From the NCBI GenBank assembly GCA_009746045.1, contig RPFO01000888.1, positions 1 to 28,702 on the forward strand: 28,702 nt of DNA, read 5' to 3'. Under the pieces are notes generated by a model that was not told where the DNA came from, did no database searches, and saw only the letters and a list, made by a program, of their open reading frames with translations. Shown here piece by piece: positions 1 through 8,637 of the stretch. Position 1 is the first letter of the stretch, and every line of letters starts with the position of its first letter. Source of the stretch: Mesostigma viride. Lineage: Eukaryota > Streptophyta > Mesostigmatophyceae > Mesostigmatales > Mesostigmataceae. The translations under genes were made by a program, and so were the position numbers.

Positions 1-108
1 CACCATGCATAAAAACACGAACATGTGCCAGCATAAACATGCGCGCGCGGCGGTAGCCAAAGGTCTAGCCCTATGCTAAGGTGACCTATACAGCTACTTG
101 GCTACCAT

Positions 109-2468
109 CTACGACGCGCGCCTCCTGTTCCTCAGAGCACGCCGCCTCGCATGCCCTGTCAGCAGCCCAGCACCCTCTGCAGCCCTTGTGGTGCGCCCGT
201 TGGACTCAGCCCACTCCCTCCCAGCCGCGCTACGGCTCGTGAGCGGCTGGTGGGCGCGCTGCTTCTGGTCGCCCCCGTCCAGGCCGGTCAGCAGCCCCCC
301 GTGGTACAGGTTCCAGCAGGAGCCCACGCACAGCGCCGTGTCGCAGTCCTTGCACCAGAAGTTGGTGCGCTTGCGCACCTTCTCGACTGCGCACACCACG
401 CACTGCGCCTGTTCCACGAAGGGGATGCGCTCTGGCTCCAGGTGGGTGCCGGTGAGGCGGCCGTCACGCCCGGGACGGTGGATATGTGGCTCAGCGAGGA
501 GAGACGCCACCCTGCCGCCTGTCCACTGATTGGTGCACAGCTCGTCGGCCAGCTTGCTCAAGAAGCCAGCATGGCTGAACACGTCAGCGCGGCCAGTGTG
601 GGTGAGCTTGTGCAGGATGAAGGCGTTGGTGATCGAGTTGGCCAGGTGGCCAGTTGCAGCCCTGTGCCACCAAATGCGCGTCACGAGCGCATCTTGCACA
701 GGGTATTCAGCCCCGAACTGGTCCTGCAGGTCCACTGCCTTGTAGGTCCCCCAGTAGATCGGCACCAGGCTGGGGGCAGGCACCGTGATGCGAAGGTCGC
801 GCCCCCCGTGGCGGCTGACCTCCACCTCGGTGAGCGGGATCCCCTTGGACGCCATCCACACCGTCTTCCTGTCCTGCCACGCCACGAGGGTGAGCCCATC
901 CTGATCGACAGCCCACGCGTAGTCCCCCTGCTCCGGCCTGCGCCCCAGCTGGTCCTTGACCTCCTTGAAGGGAAGCCCACGCCGGTTGGGCATGATAGTG
1001 CCCACCACCTGGTGGCCCTGCACGTCGTGGAGCTCCTCCAGCATGTCGCGGCTGGTGTAGAAGCGGTCGGTGGCGATCCTGCATGGGTGCGGCAGCTCGC
1101 CCGCCAGCATCTTGGTGATCTTGAACGTGTGCTGCTCCTCGGGCAGCTTGTCGTAGGTGTGCGCGTGGTAGAGGTAGCCTGTTGGCCAGTCGCAGATGCA
1201 ATACTGCTTGATGTGGAACGGGGACGGCTTGGTCGGGTTATAGCACCGGATGGGGCACAGCTTGTGCCGCGTCGAGATGGATCGCTCGTCGATGGCAGCC
1301 CGCTCCCCTGGCACGAAGTACTTCTTGTATGCTGCATTTAGCAGCTCCTCCAGCCAGAGGAACTGGAAGAGCCTCCACTCGCGTGTCTGGCGGTTCTCAG
1401 GGCGGTCTGCGGTGTTCCTGAAATGGAGATAGCGGCAAATCTGGTCAAACCTCTGTTTAGCCATGACCTGCTGCAGGTTGACAGGAGCTGCAGCACCCAT
1501 GGGCAGCCCAGTAAAGTAGTCTCCCCTTGCAGGCAGACGCACCAGAGACATGGTGATGATGATGCCCAAGAACTTGCCGAGCTCGTGGATAGTCATTGGT
1601 GTCCATTCCCGAGCTCCAGGCTTGCCAGCAGCTCGCTGCTGTTCAGCATACCGGTTGGTCTCAGCAACGATGGGCTCGAGCACAGTCTTGGGATCCCAAA
1701 ACAGAAGGAACAGCTCGAGAGGACCAAACCTGTGCGCACGGCCGGGAATGTTCTTGTATGTCGCCTTGCTGTCAAACGCCGGCGCAGGTATCTCGGGCAG
1801 AATTCCATCCTCAGGCTTTCCTGTCCCGAAAATCCAGTCAATATCCTCCTGAGCACCAGCCGCACCGTCATCAGGCTGCTCCTCATCATCGGAATCGACC
1901 AGGTCTGGCACCTCGTCGGCCTGCTCCTCATCAGCGCTGCCTTCGGAGTTGTCATCGTCTGCAACCGGGGCTGGCTGCAGCCGACGCCTTCTGGGTGGAT
2001 TCCGGAGTGCCGGTGCTCTGGCCGCACGGCCAGTCTTGCGCTTGGCACGCTTCTTGACCGGGCTCTGCCAAATATCCTCGCTGTCGCCATCGCCAGGCGA
2101 GGGGGGTCAGATCCGTCGGCGGCACCCCCCTGCACCCCACCGTCGTCAACATCATCCTGCACTGCGGCATCGCCATCATTCTCATCGCCACTGTCACCAT
2201 CTACCGAGCCTGCAGCCTTGGCGACCTTCCACTGATAAACCTGCGCCTTGGTGAAGTCGTATTTCTTCGGATCGCCCTCGAAAACACATTTCGCGATAGT
2301 GCATGCGCGGTTCAGCGACACTACAGACCCAGGAATGCGCACGGTAGCATGATTTTCCCCGAAATTCTCGCGTGCCCAGCCAGCACCGAATATAGCCGGT
2401 GGTACCGAAAGCTTAATTCCACGTCTGAGCAAAAATCCTGACTGCGCGCCACCGGGAGGCGACGCCAT
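109..2468 (-). CDS. piggyBac transposase (DDE_Tnp_1_7 type), one frameshift
   Basis: Cut-and-paste transposase acting on piggyBac ends in the nucleus. The main frame runs 2106-109 and ends in TAG. Counting residues from the GTG at 1911, the catalytic aspartates are D208 (AAIDERS), D282 (IATDRFYTS) and D394/D397 (VDLQDQ), matching the family's D-D-D-x2-D pattern with spacings of 74 and 112. A C-terminal cysteine-rich zinc domain follows (CVVC at 504-507, then FWCKDC, LCVGSC, YH). A basic stretch near 2030-2060 (KKRAKRK) may be a nuclear localisation signal. The ATG at 2468 opens a different frame that encodes a plausible N-terminus (GIKLSVPPAIFGAGWA) and an acidic linker. The two frames meet at a run of six G at 2101-2106; one more base would give about 786 residues. 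The frameshift may be a sequencing error or real decay. The GTG at 1911 is not a credible eukaryotic start. Confidence 0.92.
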
Positions 2469-2774
2469 GGCTGCCGTCGTTACTCGTCATTTTCGCGGTC
2501 TTCCTCGTTTTGGTCTTTTTTTTCCCGCCCGATGGTACCTTTTGACCAGGGTACCCCCCTGGATATTTTAACTCATAGGTCCCTGACCAGATGTCCAAAA
2601 GTGGTAAACCAGGGGTGCACGAGATTCTACAAATCTAGATCTCAACGCTGGTCTAGTCAGAATCTTAAAAAGTTTGCTAGAATCTGAGCTAGTTCTGCCA
2701 CAAACTCGGTCCGTTTAATAGGACTGAGAAAAACTCAGTCCTACAAAACGGACCGAGTACCATTTAAGGGTTAA
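2469..2774 (-). promoter_or_regulatory. piggyBac 5' leader and right terminus (TTAA)
   Basis: This is the 306 bases between the transposase ATG and the TTAA at 2771-2774. The outermost bases read CCCTTAAATGG inward on the minus strand. It should hold the promoter and the transposase-binding end sequences. No TATA-like box is convincing. The subterminal hairpin is listed separately. Confidence 0.6.
2704..2758. repeat. Subterminal inverted repeat (hairpin) of the piggyBac element
   Basis: The outer arms ACTCGGTCCGTTT (2704-2716) and AAACGGACCGAGT (2746-2758) are perfect complements. The inner arms TAGGACTGAG (2719-2728) and CTCAGTCCTA (2734-2743) are also perfect, around a five-A loop. The whole structure lies 12-67 bases inside the TTAA. 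PiggyBac elements commonly carry internal or subterminal repeats used for transposase binding, so it is probably functional end sequence. Confidence 0.85.
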
Positions 2775-3297
2775 GAAATAAATAATAAAACAATACTGGA
2801 GTTAGTCTCCATGCTTTGCTGTAGACTAAGTCTCAAAGGCATTGTGAATACAACGTATGAATAAGCCTTGTAAACCTACGTTGGTATGTGAATATAAATA
2901 CCACGTGGGCTATGCAGATAGGAATGCTAGTCGAGTCGCATACGTTTCCCTAGATAGGTACTTTGGGTACTGGGGTACGTGACAGATGTCAGTACCCAGT
3001 ATACGTAGTGTCCTGTCATTGGATGGTACTAGAGTATCCTAGATAGGGACCGTACTGCAGCGTGCATTGATCTGTGATCACACGATGCAGTGACTAGACT
3101 GCTACCTGTCATCGTGCGGCCTCGGGCCAACGGTCTGCACCCAACGGTCACTGGCGGCGCAGCCAGTGAGAGGAACGTTGATAAAGGGTAAACCTATTTT
3201 CTAATGAACCAAGCAATTCATTGCTCACAGCGTACAGTGTTCTCAAGCAACATATCCCGTCGCATTCTAACTCATGCCACGAACTACATCCAGATGA
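2775..3297. other. Non-coding stretch, no gene seen
   Basis: AT-rich at first, then rich in GGTAC/GTACC motifs with small imperfect hairpins around 2960-3000 and 3150-3170. No frame carries convincing coding sequence. Confidence 0.5.
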
Positions 3298-3474
3298 TGC
3301 TGGCCCGGCGACCTAGTGGTCCCAGCCCAGTTTGAACTCCGCATCCACTCTCTCTCCCTTCTTTGGACTGCCATGCAGAACAAGACGCGGTGGCAGAAGA
3401 TTGTCAAGGCTCACACGCCAGCCCCTGTGGGCAAGCCACCTCCCCCCAAAAGGCGGAGGCGTTTTGATGAGTAG
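3298..3474 (+). CDS. C-terminal coding fragment with basic tail
   Basis: I do not recognise this protein. A frame open from 3298 (after a TGA at 3295) runs to TAG at 3472-3474 and ends in PPPPKRRRRFDE, a proline run followed by a basic cluster that resembles a nuclear localisation signal. The segment before it (DLVVPAQFELR, then WTAMQNKTRWQKIV) reads like ordinary protein. It could be the last exon of a gene; AG acceptors at 3312-3325 (CCTAG, CCCAG) are possible exon starts. The only internal ATG (3373) would give a 33-residue peptide. It may be a remnant of a mobile element. No upstream exon was found, so the gene cannot be completed. Confidence 0.35.
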   Translation, partial: CWPGDLVVPAQFELRIHSLSLLWTAMQNKTRWQKIVKAHTPAPVGKPPPPKRRRRFDE

Positions 3475-3832
3475 TGTAGTTCGGCTTTTCTAGACTAGAT
3501 AGCTTAGAGTTAGGTTAGTCCGATTACGCGGCTTCCTCCACTCCACCCATCCATCCATCCAGGAATTTGTGCTACATGATCTCCCAACGGAGGCATGTTA
3601 TAATTTAATTTTAATTTTTATGCCTTGGCCTGCATGTGGAAGGCTGTCTGCGACATGGGCTGACGAATTGGATTTGTGCAAAAGGTTTCATGCTCGCCTG
3701 AATTTTCCTTGGATGACCCGGTTGTTTATAAGGATCGGTGGCTTTTAATTAGTTTTCCGAGACAATTAAATGTAGGTTTTATACCAAAGAGACAACCAGC
3801 GACGCAACGCAGCCTGGCGGCTGCGCTCGGCC
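3475..3832. other. Non-coding stretch, no gene seen
   Basis: Contains a CCAT microsatellite near 3547-3562 and an AT-rich patch near 3600-3620. I see no supportable gene or RNA. Confidence 0.45.
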
Positions 3833-4345
3833 ATGAAAATACGTCTGCAGCTCAGGCTGCAGCTTCGCCCTCAGGTCCGGCAGGCGGCGATGACACTAGT
3901 CGTGCACTGGTGGTCGTCCAGCAACCTCGATCCCGGGCTTAACGCCTCGCCATCTGCATCGCCTGACCCCAAGCGCACCCGCCCAGCCGACAACACAGGA
4001 GGGTCTTCACGCCCCCCAGAACCGAGCTTTCGGCCCCGGCCTTTCAGGGTCGCAGATTACGACTGGGCCAACCCGTCCCCGACCGATGCTATGCGCTGCA
4101 TCTTCTTCGGGGATTACGCTTCGCTTTACGACCTGTGCCTCCATCTCCCCGACCTCAATCGCCTCCTCGGCCCGGACGGCGGCCGCTGGGCCAACATCTA
4201 CCAGCTGTCCGGCTGCCCCCGCCCCCATCTCCAGCACGCCATCCTCAACTCCCTTCTCCAACGCTCTGACGGGGAGATCTGGGCTCCATCCCTTTCCGCC
4301 CCCACCCTCCGCTCCATCCTCACGGAAGCCTTTCAGCAGCACGTG
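3833..4345 (+). pseudogene. Unidentified protein fragment cut by the LTR element
   Basis: From about 3940 to 4345 the frame has a strong C-ended codon preference and reads like folded protein (for example VADYDWANPSPTDAMRCIFF and LYDLCLHLPDLNRLL), preceded by a Ser/Pro/Lys-rich linker. I do not recognise the family. Before about 3940 the better-looking frame is a different one (Ala/Ser/Gly-rich, ending PRSRA), which suggests a one-base frameshift near 3935-3945. The codon bias stops abruptly at about 4345, where the putative LTR begins (TGTTATATTG at 4348). The simplest reading is a coding exon, from a host gene or an older transposon, interrupted by insertion. A start cannot be chosen with confidence. 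Confidence 0.45.
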
Positions 4346-4347
4346 AC

Positions 4348-4948
4348 TGTTATATTGTGGGCTCGCAGTCACATAAAGTATTGGAATTTGGTTATGCTCG
4401 GAATTGGCTAAGTCCGGAGGTCAGCCGGCAGCGCCGCGTTGAGGTTTATTTGCTGGGCCGGCGGTCAGTGGGAATTTATGTGTACGGTCAGGCAACGGGT
4501 CGTAGGTTCTGGCTGTGGGCTATTTTGGGTTCTGGCCATTACCGTTCGTTCCGTGGGCAACCTTGGTTCCGTACCGTTTGTCCAGGCAAGCAGTGGGGAG
4601 GATCTCGGTTGCGGTGCGTTATGTTGTGGAGTGTCGTTTGGGAATTATGTTGGTGTATTTCGGTTGGTTTGTACTTGGGTACGTTCTCAGGCCCACGCCG
4701 TTGCTCAGCGTTGGGTGAAGCCACAGAGCTACTCGCAGTGATGACCTACAGCGGAGCATTGAGTCAAAGCTGTTTGGCGGCGTGAAAGGCCGACACGCAG
4801 GAGAAAGCTTTGAATCACGTTGCAGCAAATGCTGTCAATGGCCGACGTTGTCGACATGTCCGGGGCTGGGCGCTGAGCGAGTAATCTATTTTGTTACGTC
4901 TTTTTATTATTCGGAAATACAATACACTTAAAGAATTTTATTTTAACA
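4348..4948 (+). repeat. Putative 5' LTR of the Copia-like element
   Basis: The segment starts TGTTATATTG and ends ATTTTAACA, giving the terminal inverted repeat TGTTA...TAACA with TG...CA ends, as expected for an LTR. It lies 37 bases upstream of the Gag ATG and begins where the coding character of the upstream fragment ends. The preceding five bases are GTGAC, which would be the target-site duplication. There is no 3' LTR in the window to compare, because the element is truncated. A primer-binding site is not clear; TTGGGGCC just downstream is a weak candidate. Confidence 0.4.
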
Positions 4949-4985
4949 TGTACTAGGTTGGGGCCGTAATTTTACAGCATAAAAC

Positions 4986-6215
4986 ATGGCAGCGTCAGCT
5001 GGGAGAAAACGGAAAGCAATTCATAGTGATCCGTCGACATGGGCCGCTGACCTACGAGCTGAAAAGGATCTGTTAGAACTATTTCGAAAGCGTGTAGGAA
5101 CCCTTGCTAGCGACGCACCCACGCTCGTAGTGCGTGACTATATAGAGAGAATAGAGGCTTTTCTGAAGGACCATGGTGAGAAGATCAGCAGTGTTTATTC
5201 GCTTTTCCGAGATGCCGGTTTGCTGAGCTGCGACAATTTCATTCTCGCATTTACTCTTCGAGCATGCAAGGATGAGAAGGTAAAACGGCGTCACATCCCA
5301 GGTAAGCTGCGTGAGGCGTTGTTGCAGTCGAAGGAGGGCACGACCTCTAGGCTATGCAGCATTTACACCTGGGTGCCACAACGGCCTTACTCACTCGATT
5401 TACTCAGCCTTCGCAATTTGCGGAATGAGTCTGTGCTCAATGGACTAGAGGTGTCTGAGACAGCGGTGATAGACCGTTACGTGAGGATGGCCAAGGACCT
5501 GAATTTCCAGACTGTGATGGGAGCCCTGCGTGCAGGCCAAGCCAAGGATGACCTTACCAAGGCAATAGAGATCATTACCGGCCTGGTAGAAGGGGAGGAG
5601 AGGGACATGATTGCACAGCTGAGAGCCCAGGGCAAGCTGACCGAGTCTGGGTTGATGGCCCCTGCCCCTCCCCCAGCCGCTCCCAATTCTGTGCCCCTCC
5701 CTGCACCCTCTGTGCCAAGCACTGTTACCTCTGCCAAGCCACAGGATGCAACGGGCAAGGTTGCCGGTGTCAACAACAGCAAGCCTGCTGGAGTAGGCAA
5801 CGGTGGCAAGCAGCGTGGTGGAGGCCGTGCCCGTGGTGGCGGGCGCGGTGGCAGACGTGGGCTGTGGCAGGGCAGGCCATTGGTGCAGCAGCAGAGACAG
5901 CAGCAGCATTATGCCCCAGCACAGCAGGCAATACAGCCGCATTATGCTTCACAGCCGCCGCAGCCGCAGCAGCAGTTTGCACAGCAGCAGCAACAGCGGC
6001 AGCCACAGAGGCAGGAGTCTGGTGCATGCTTCATATGCGGGAGAAAGGGTCACCTGGCACGCACATGCTACAATAGGCACGCTGACAGCATGCCAGCCCG
6101 CAGCAATAGCAATGCACAGGGCCCTGCCGTGTGTAACCGCTGCAAGCAGCCAGGACACTTTGCACGTGACACGCACCTGTGCCCGGCGGCCCAGAGTGGG
6201 GGCCGTAGGCAGTGA
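4986..6215 (+). CDS. Gag-like nucleocapsid protein of the Copia-like element
   Basis: A 409-residue protein that would form the virus-like particle and bind the element RNA. The ATG at 4986 has a good context (AAAACATGG). Residues 1-225 are largely helical in character, followed by a Pro/Ala-rich linker, a Gly/Arg-rich RGG-type stretch (about 278-296), and a Gln-rich stretch (about 300-345). A canonical zinc knuckle C-x2-C-x4-H-x4-C lies at 348-361 (CFICGRKGHLARTC). A second Cys/His cluster at 383-399 (CNRCKQPGHFARDTHLC) has seven residues before the last Cys. It stops at TGA (6213-6215), which is followed by CTAG, and the pol frame continues in the same phase. The Gag frame has no other break. 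Confidence 0.88.
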   Translation: MAASAGRKRKAIHSDPSTWAADLRAEKDLLELFRKRVGTLASDAPTLVVRDYIERIEAFLKDHGEKISSVYSLFRDAGLLSCDNFILAFTLRACKDEKVKRRHIPGKLREALLQSKEGTTSRLCSIYTWVPQRPYSLDLLSLRNLRNESVLNGLEVSETAVIDRYVRMAKDLNFQTVMGALRAGQAKDDLTKAIEIITGLVEGEERDMIAQLRAQGKLTESGLMAPAPPPAAPNSVPLPAPSVPSTVTSAKPQDATGKVAGVNNSKPAGVGNGGKQRGGGRARGGGRGGRRGLWQGRPLVQQQRQQQHYAPAQQAIQPHYASQPPQPQQQFAQQQQQRQPQRQESGACFICGRKGHLARTCYNRHADSMPARSNSNAQGPAVCNRCKQPGHFARDTHLCPAAQSGGRRQ

Positions 6216-6219
6216 CTAG
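6213..6219 (+). promoter_or_regulatory. Candidate stop-codon readthrough site between Gag and Pol
   Basis: The Gag stop is TGA followed directly by CTAG. UGA-CUAG is a well-documented leaky context, known from alphavirus polyproteins, plant viruses and several animal readthrough genes. The downstream frame is the same phase as Gag and is open from 6216 to 8303, with no ATG for the first 45 bases, so readthrough would yield a Gag-Pol fusion. Any stimulating RNA structure downstream was not evaluated. Confidence 0.6.
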
Positions 6220-8306
6220 GGTCCGGTGGTGAGGGTGAGGCAGCTGGTGATGTGCCAAATATGCGAGCTAGTGCGGGGCAGCACGGCTCGACCCCCCAGG
6301 CTAGCTCACCCCGCCTGGGTGCTCGCGTGGCAGCGCTAGATGAGAGCGCTGGTGAGGAGGGGGACCATGCAGAGCAGGGGGCAGTTGCAGTAGGGGATGA
6401 AGCACTGTCTCAGGGAACGAGGGAGAAGGGGGTTGGAGGAGGTACTGCAGGTGTACACACTGCAGTTCTGGACGGGCCACCGGTACGAAGGTCCTCCCCA
6501 CACCCGGGACCTCAGGCACAACAGTCTCAATGTCCACTGGAGGCAGGTGGTACACTCAGTGTACTTAACATGGCAATGAGGTTACACACACGGTTGGGTC
6601 ATGGCCACGCTGCAGAGCATTGGGCAGCATCACTGGGGTTTTCGGAGCTGGTGGCGACGTGCAGAGAGGTGTGGCGGAGGTGTAAGCATTGTCAGCGCAA
6701 TGTGCCTAAGCCGCACAAGTTTCATGCACGTAGACCGGTGCTAGAGAGGGGCCTGGTGCAAGTGGATGTGCTCAAGTACGATGACAGGGAGTATGTGCTA
6801 GCGGTGGGGCGGTTCTCCAGGTTCAAGGCACTAGAGGTGTTGCCACGCAAGCACAAGGAAGAGCTGCTCACCAGCCTGCGCTTGGTAAAGGCCAAGTTTG
6901 CCGTGGTGTCAACTTTAGAGTGTGACCAGCAGTTCGAGTGTTGCATGAAGGAGCCGGGGTTTGAGCAGATTGTGGTGGCGGGTGCGGCAGATCACGAACA
7001 TCAAGGGTTAGTGGAGAGACATATCAGGACCTCCAAGTTTGTGATGAGTGCTATGGCCAGGATGCGCTCGCTGTCGTACCGCGATCAGGCTCTGTTGTGC
7101 AGGCAGATAGAGGAGCACATGAATCACAGGGTGATGGTCAGGGTACATGTGGATGGTGAGGAGGTAGCCGTCACGCCCCATGGGTTGGAGATGGGCCTGC
7201 TCCCGCTGGAGGCGGTAGAAGCGTACCGTGATTGGCTGTGTGACCGGTACCTCAGGCTGGTGGACATGGACCTGCGCAGGGGTGATGTGTACGTGCCTAA
7301 CGAGGGAGCAAGGGTGTGGGCGTACCGGGAGGGAAGTGCTTTGGAACAGGGTTTGTGGGAGGGCCCTGTTGTGGTCAAGTCAGTGGACGGTGACCACATG
7401 TTGGCGAAGGTTGGGCGTGAGGACCGCCGCTTCGACCGACTACTGGCGTGGAAACACTTGCGGCCGTACTACGAGGGGCTAGGTGCGCCAGCAGACCTGC
7501 CCCATGAGGAAGGTGCGATGGGCTCCAGCGCGCAGGCTGGAGGTGAGGCGGGGGACCCAGGGACGGCCGCAAGGGGGGTGTCCGGGGTGAGAGAGGAGAC
7601 GGGGCCTGATCAGCCTGCGCCCTCTCTTCCGTCGGATGGTGGGTTGCCACTGTCCAATGGCGGTCCAGCCAGTGTGGGACCAGGCGGGCTGGGGGTTGCC
7701 CCTTCCGCTGATGGTCAGGAGGTGCAGCGCGCGACAATGTTTGCCCGTGTCATTGAGCGGCTGCAGGAAGCCCGGCGGGCAATCGCGGAACGCGAGCAGC
7801 CGGGGGGCATGTTACCACGGGCCGGCGGGGCGGGCAGGCCGTCGGCTGTAGGTGGGGCGCCTCAGGCCGGCGAGGGAGCCGTAGGAGGGCCACCACAGTC
7901 CAGCGAGGCCAATGCAGGGCCAGCCGCAGGTGGAGAGGCACAGGCCGGCGATGCTGGCGCATCGACCGCAGGTGCGGGGCTACAAGCCGATGGCGCTGAT
8001 GGGTCGGCTAGCACCCGGCGCGAGTCACTGAACGGTGGTGATGGCTCCGAGGGCGGCGGCGACGTCGCAATGGAGGCTGGTAATGAGGTAGCCTCGGTGT
8101 CCAAGCTAGTGGATTTTCAGCAGGACGGGCTGGCTGGGTGTCGGTTGGAGGTGGATACTAATGCGGTGGTGTGCTTGCTAGGTGAAGGGGTAGCTAGTAG
8201 GCACTTCCCGCTACAACCGTCCAAGTGGAACTTTTGTGGAGGACTTTTCTGGGGTGGTGCGCATGCCGGTAGTGGGCGAGGTGATGCTGACCATTCTTGG
8301 GCGTGA
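6216..8306 (+). CDS. Pol N-terminal part: integrase, Gly/Ala linker, start of retropepsin
   Basis: It would insert the element cDNA into the genome. The frame continues from Gag through the UGA. Residues are counted from 6252. An HHCC-type zinc domain begins at H112 (HTRLGHGHAAEHW) and ends with CKHC at 144-147. The catalytic core follows: D172 (LVQVDVLKY), D225 (LECDQQFE) and E255 (GLVERHIRTSKF). The second-D to E gap is 29 residues rather than the usual 35. A C-terminal module with LWEGP (368-372) and a KHLRPYYEG ending resembles the GPY/F module of other LTR integrases. A Gly/Ala/Glu-rich linker of about 230 residues comes next. The frame ends inside an aspartic-protease-like segment (LEVDTNAVVCLL, D635), which continues in another frame. 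The stop at 8304 is reached only after that frameshift, so the last residues are not native. Confidence 0.85.
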   Translation, partial: LGSGGEGEAAGDVPNMRASAGQHGSTPQASSPRLGARVAALDESAGEEGDHAEQGAVAVGDEALSQGTREKGVGGGTAGVHTAVLDGPPVRRSSPHPGPQAQQSQCPLEAGGTLSVLNMAMRLHTRLGHGHAAEHWAASLGFSELVATCREVWRRCKHCQRNVPKPHKFHARRPVLERGLVQVDVLKYDDREYVLAVGRFSRFKALEVLPRKHKEELLTSLRLVKAKFAVVSTLECDQQFECCMKEPGFEQIVVAGAADHEHQGLVERHIRTSKFVMSAMARMRSLSYRDQALLCRQIEEHMNHRVMVRVHVDGEEVAVTPHGLEMGLLPLEAVEAYRDWLCDRYLRLVDMDLRRGDVYVPNEGARVWAYREGSALEQGLWEGPVVVKSVDGDHMLAKVGREDRRFDRLLAWKHLRPYYEGLGAPADLPHEEGAMGSSAQAGGEAGDPGTAARGVSGVREETGPDQPAPSLPSDGGLPLSNGGPASVGPGGLGVAPSADGQEVQRATMFARVIERLQEARRAIAEREQPGGMLPRAGGAGRPSAVGGAPQAGEGAVGGPPQSSEANAGPAAGGEAQAGDAGASTAGAGLQADGADGSASTRRESLNGGDGSEGGGDVAMEAGNEVASVSKLVDFQQDGLAGCRLEVDTNAVVCLLGEGVASRHFPLQPSKWNFCGGLFWGGAHAGSGRGDADHSWA

Positions 8307-8637
8307 CACTCCTTTCTGCGTGCTTGAGGGCTATGATGGGCCGGCGATTCTGGGGCTGCCATTTCTTAATCACCCTGATGTTGTGATCCAGAGCTCTAGT
8401 TTGACCAGGGAGGGCCATGGGTCGATAGAGTTGGAATCGTACAAGGCAGTGCAACCTCTCAGTCTCGTCTCAAGCACCGTGGCTAGGCTAGCAGCACTGA
8501 CAGGGACAGAGGGTGTGGCGTGGGGAAAGGATCTCCCGCCAGCGGTAGACCTGGCTGGTCATGCCTGCGTTGTTGCATCCATCCAGCATCGGTATTGCCA
8601 AGCGGGACATCGCTGCACATTCTCCGATTGGCTATGA
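8194..8637 (+). pseudogene. Retropepsin-like domain, second half (frameshifted)
   Basis: This frame continues the protease begun at D635 of the preceding frame. It reads GTFVEDFSGVV, PVVGEVMLTILG, then AILGLPFLNHPDVVI (ILG motif at 8347-8367), the typical second half of a pepsin-type retroviral protease with its ILGxxFL signature. The active-site triad in the first half is D-T-N instead of D-T/S-G. The frame changes between 8194 and 8306. After about 8550 this frame loses sense and the reverse transcriptase frame takes over. The domain lies between integrase and reverse transcriptase, not between Gag and integrase as in standard Copia elements. The identification rests on motif order and is fairly strong. 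Confidence 0.6.

Larger units (their letters stand above)
1..2774 (-). mobile_element. piggyBac-type DNA transposon, right end complete, left end outside window
   Basis: The element consists of a minus-strand piggyBac transposase gene, about 300 bases of 5' leader, and a terminus reading CCCTTAAATGG (minus strand) abutting a TTAA at 2771-2774. TTAA target sites and ends starting CCC are hallmarks of the piggyBac superfamily. No second TTAACCC end is visible in bases 1-108 downstream of the stop codon, so the other end must lie beyond the window edge. The element is therefore partial here, and target-site duplication cannot be tested. Confidence 0.8.

Noticed and set aside
151-1341. Long plus-strand open frame opposite the piggyBac transposase
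   Set aside because: It is the antisense shadow of the transposase; the minus strand has all family motifs.
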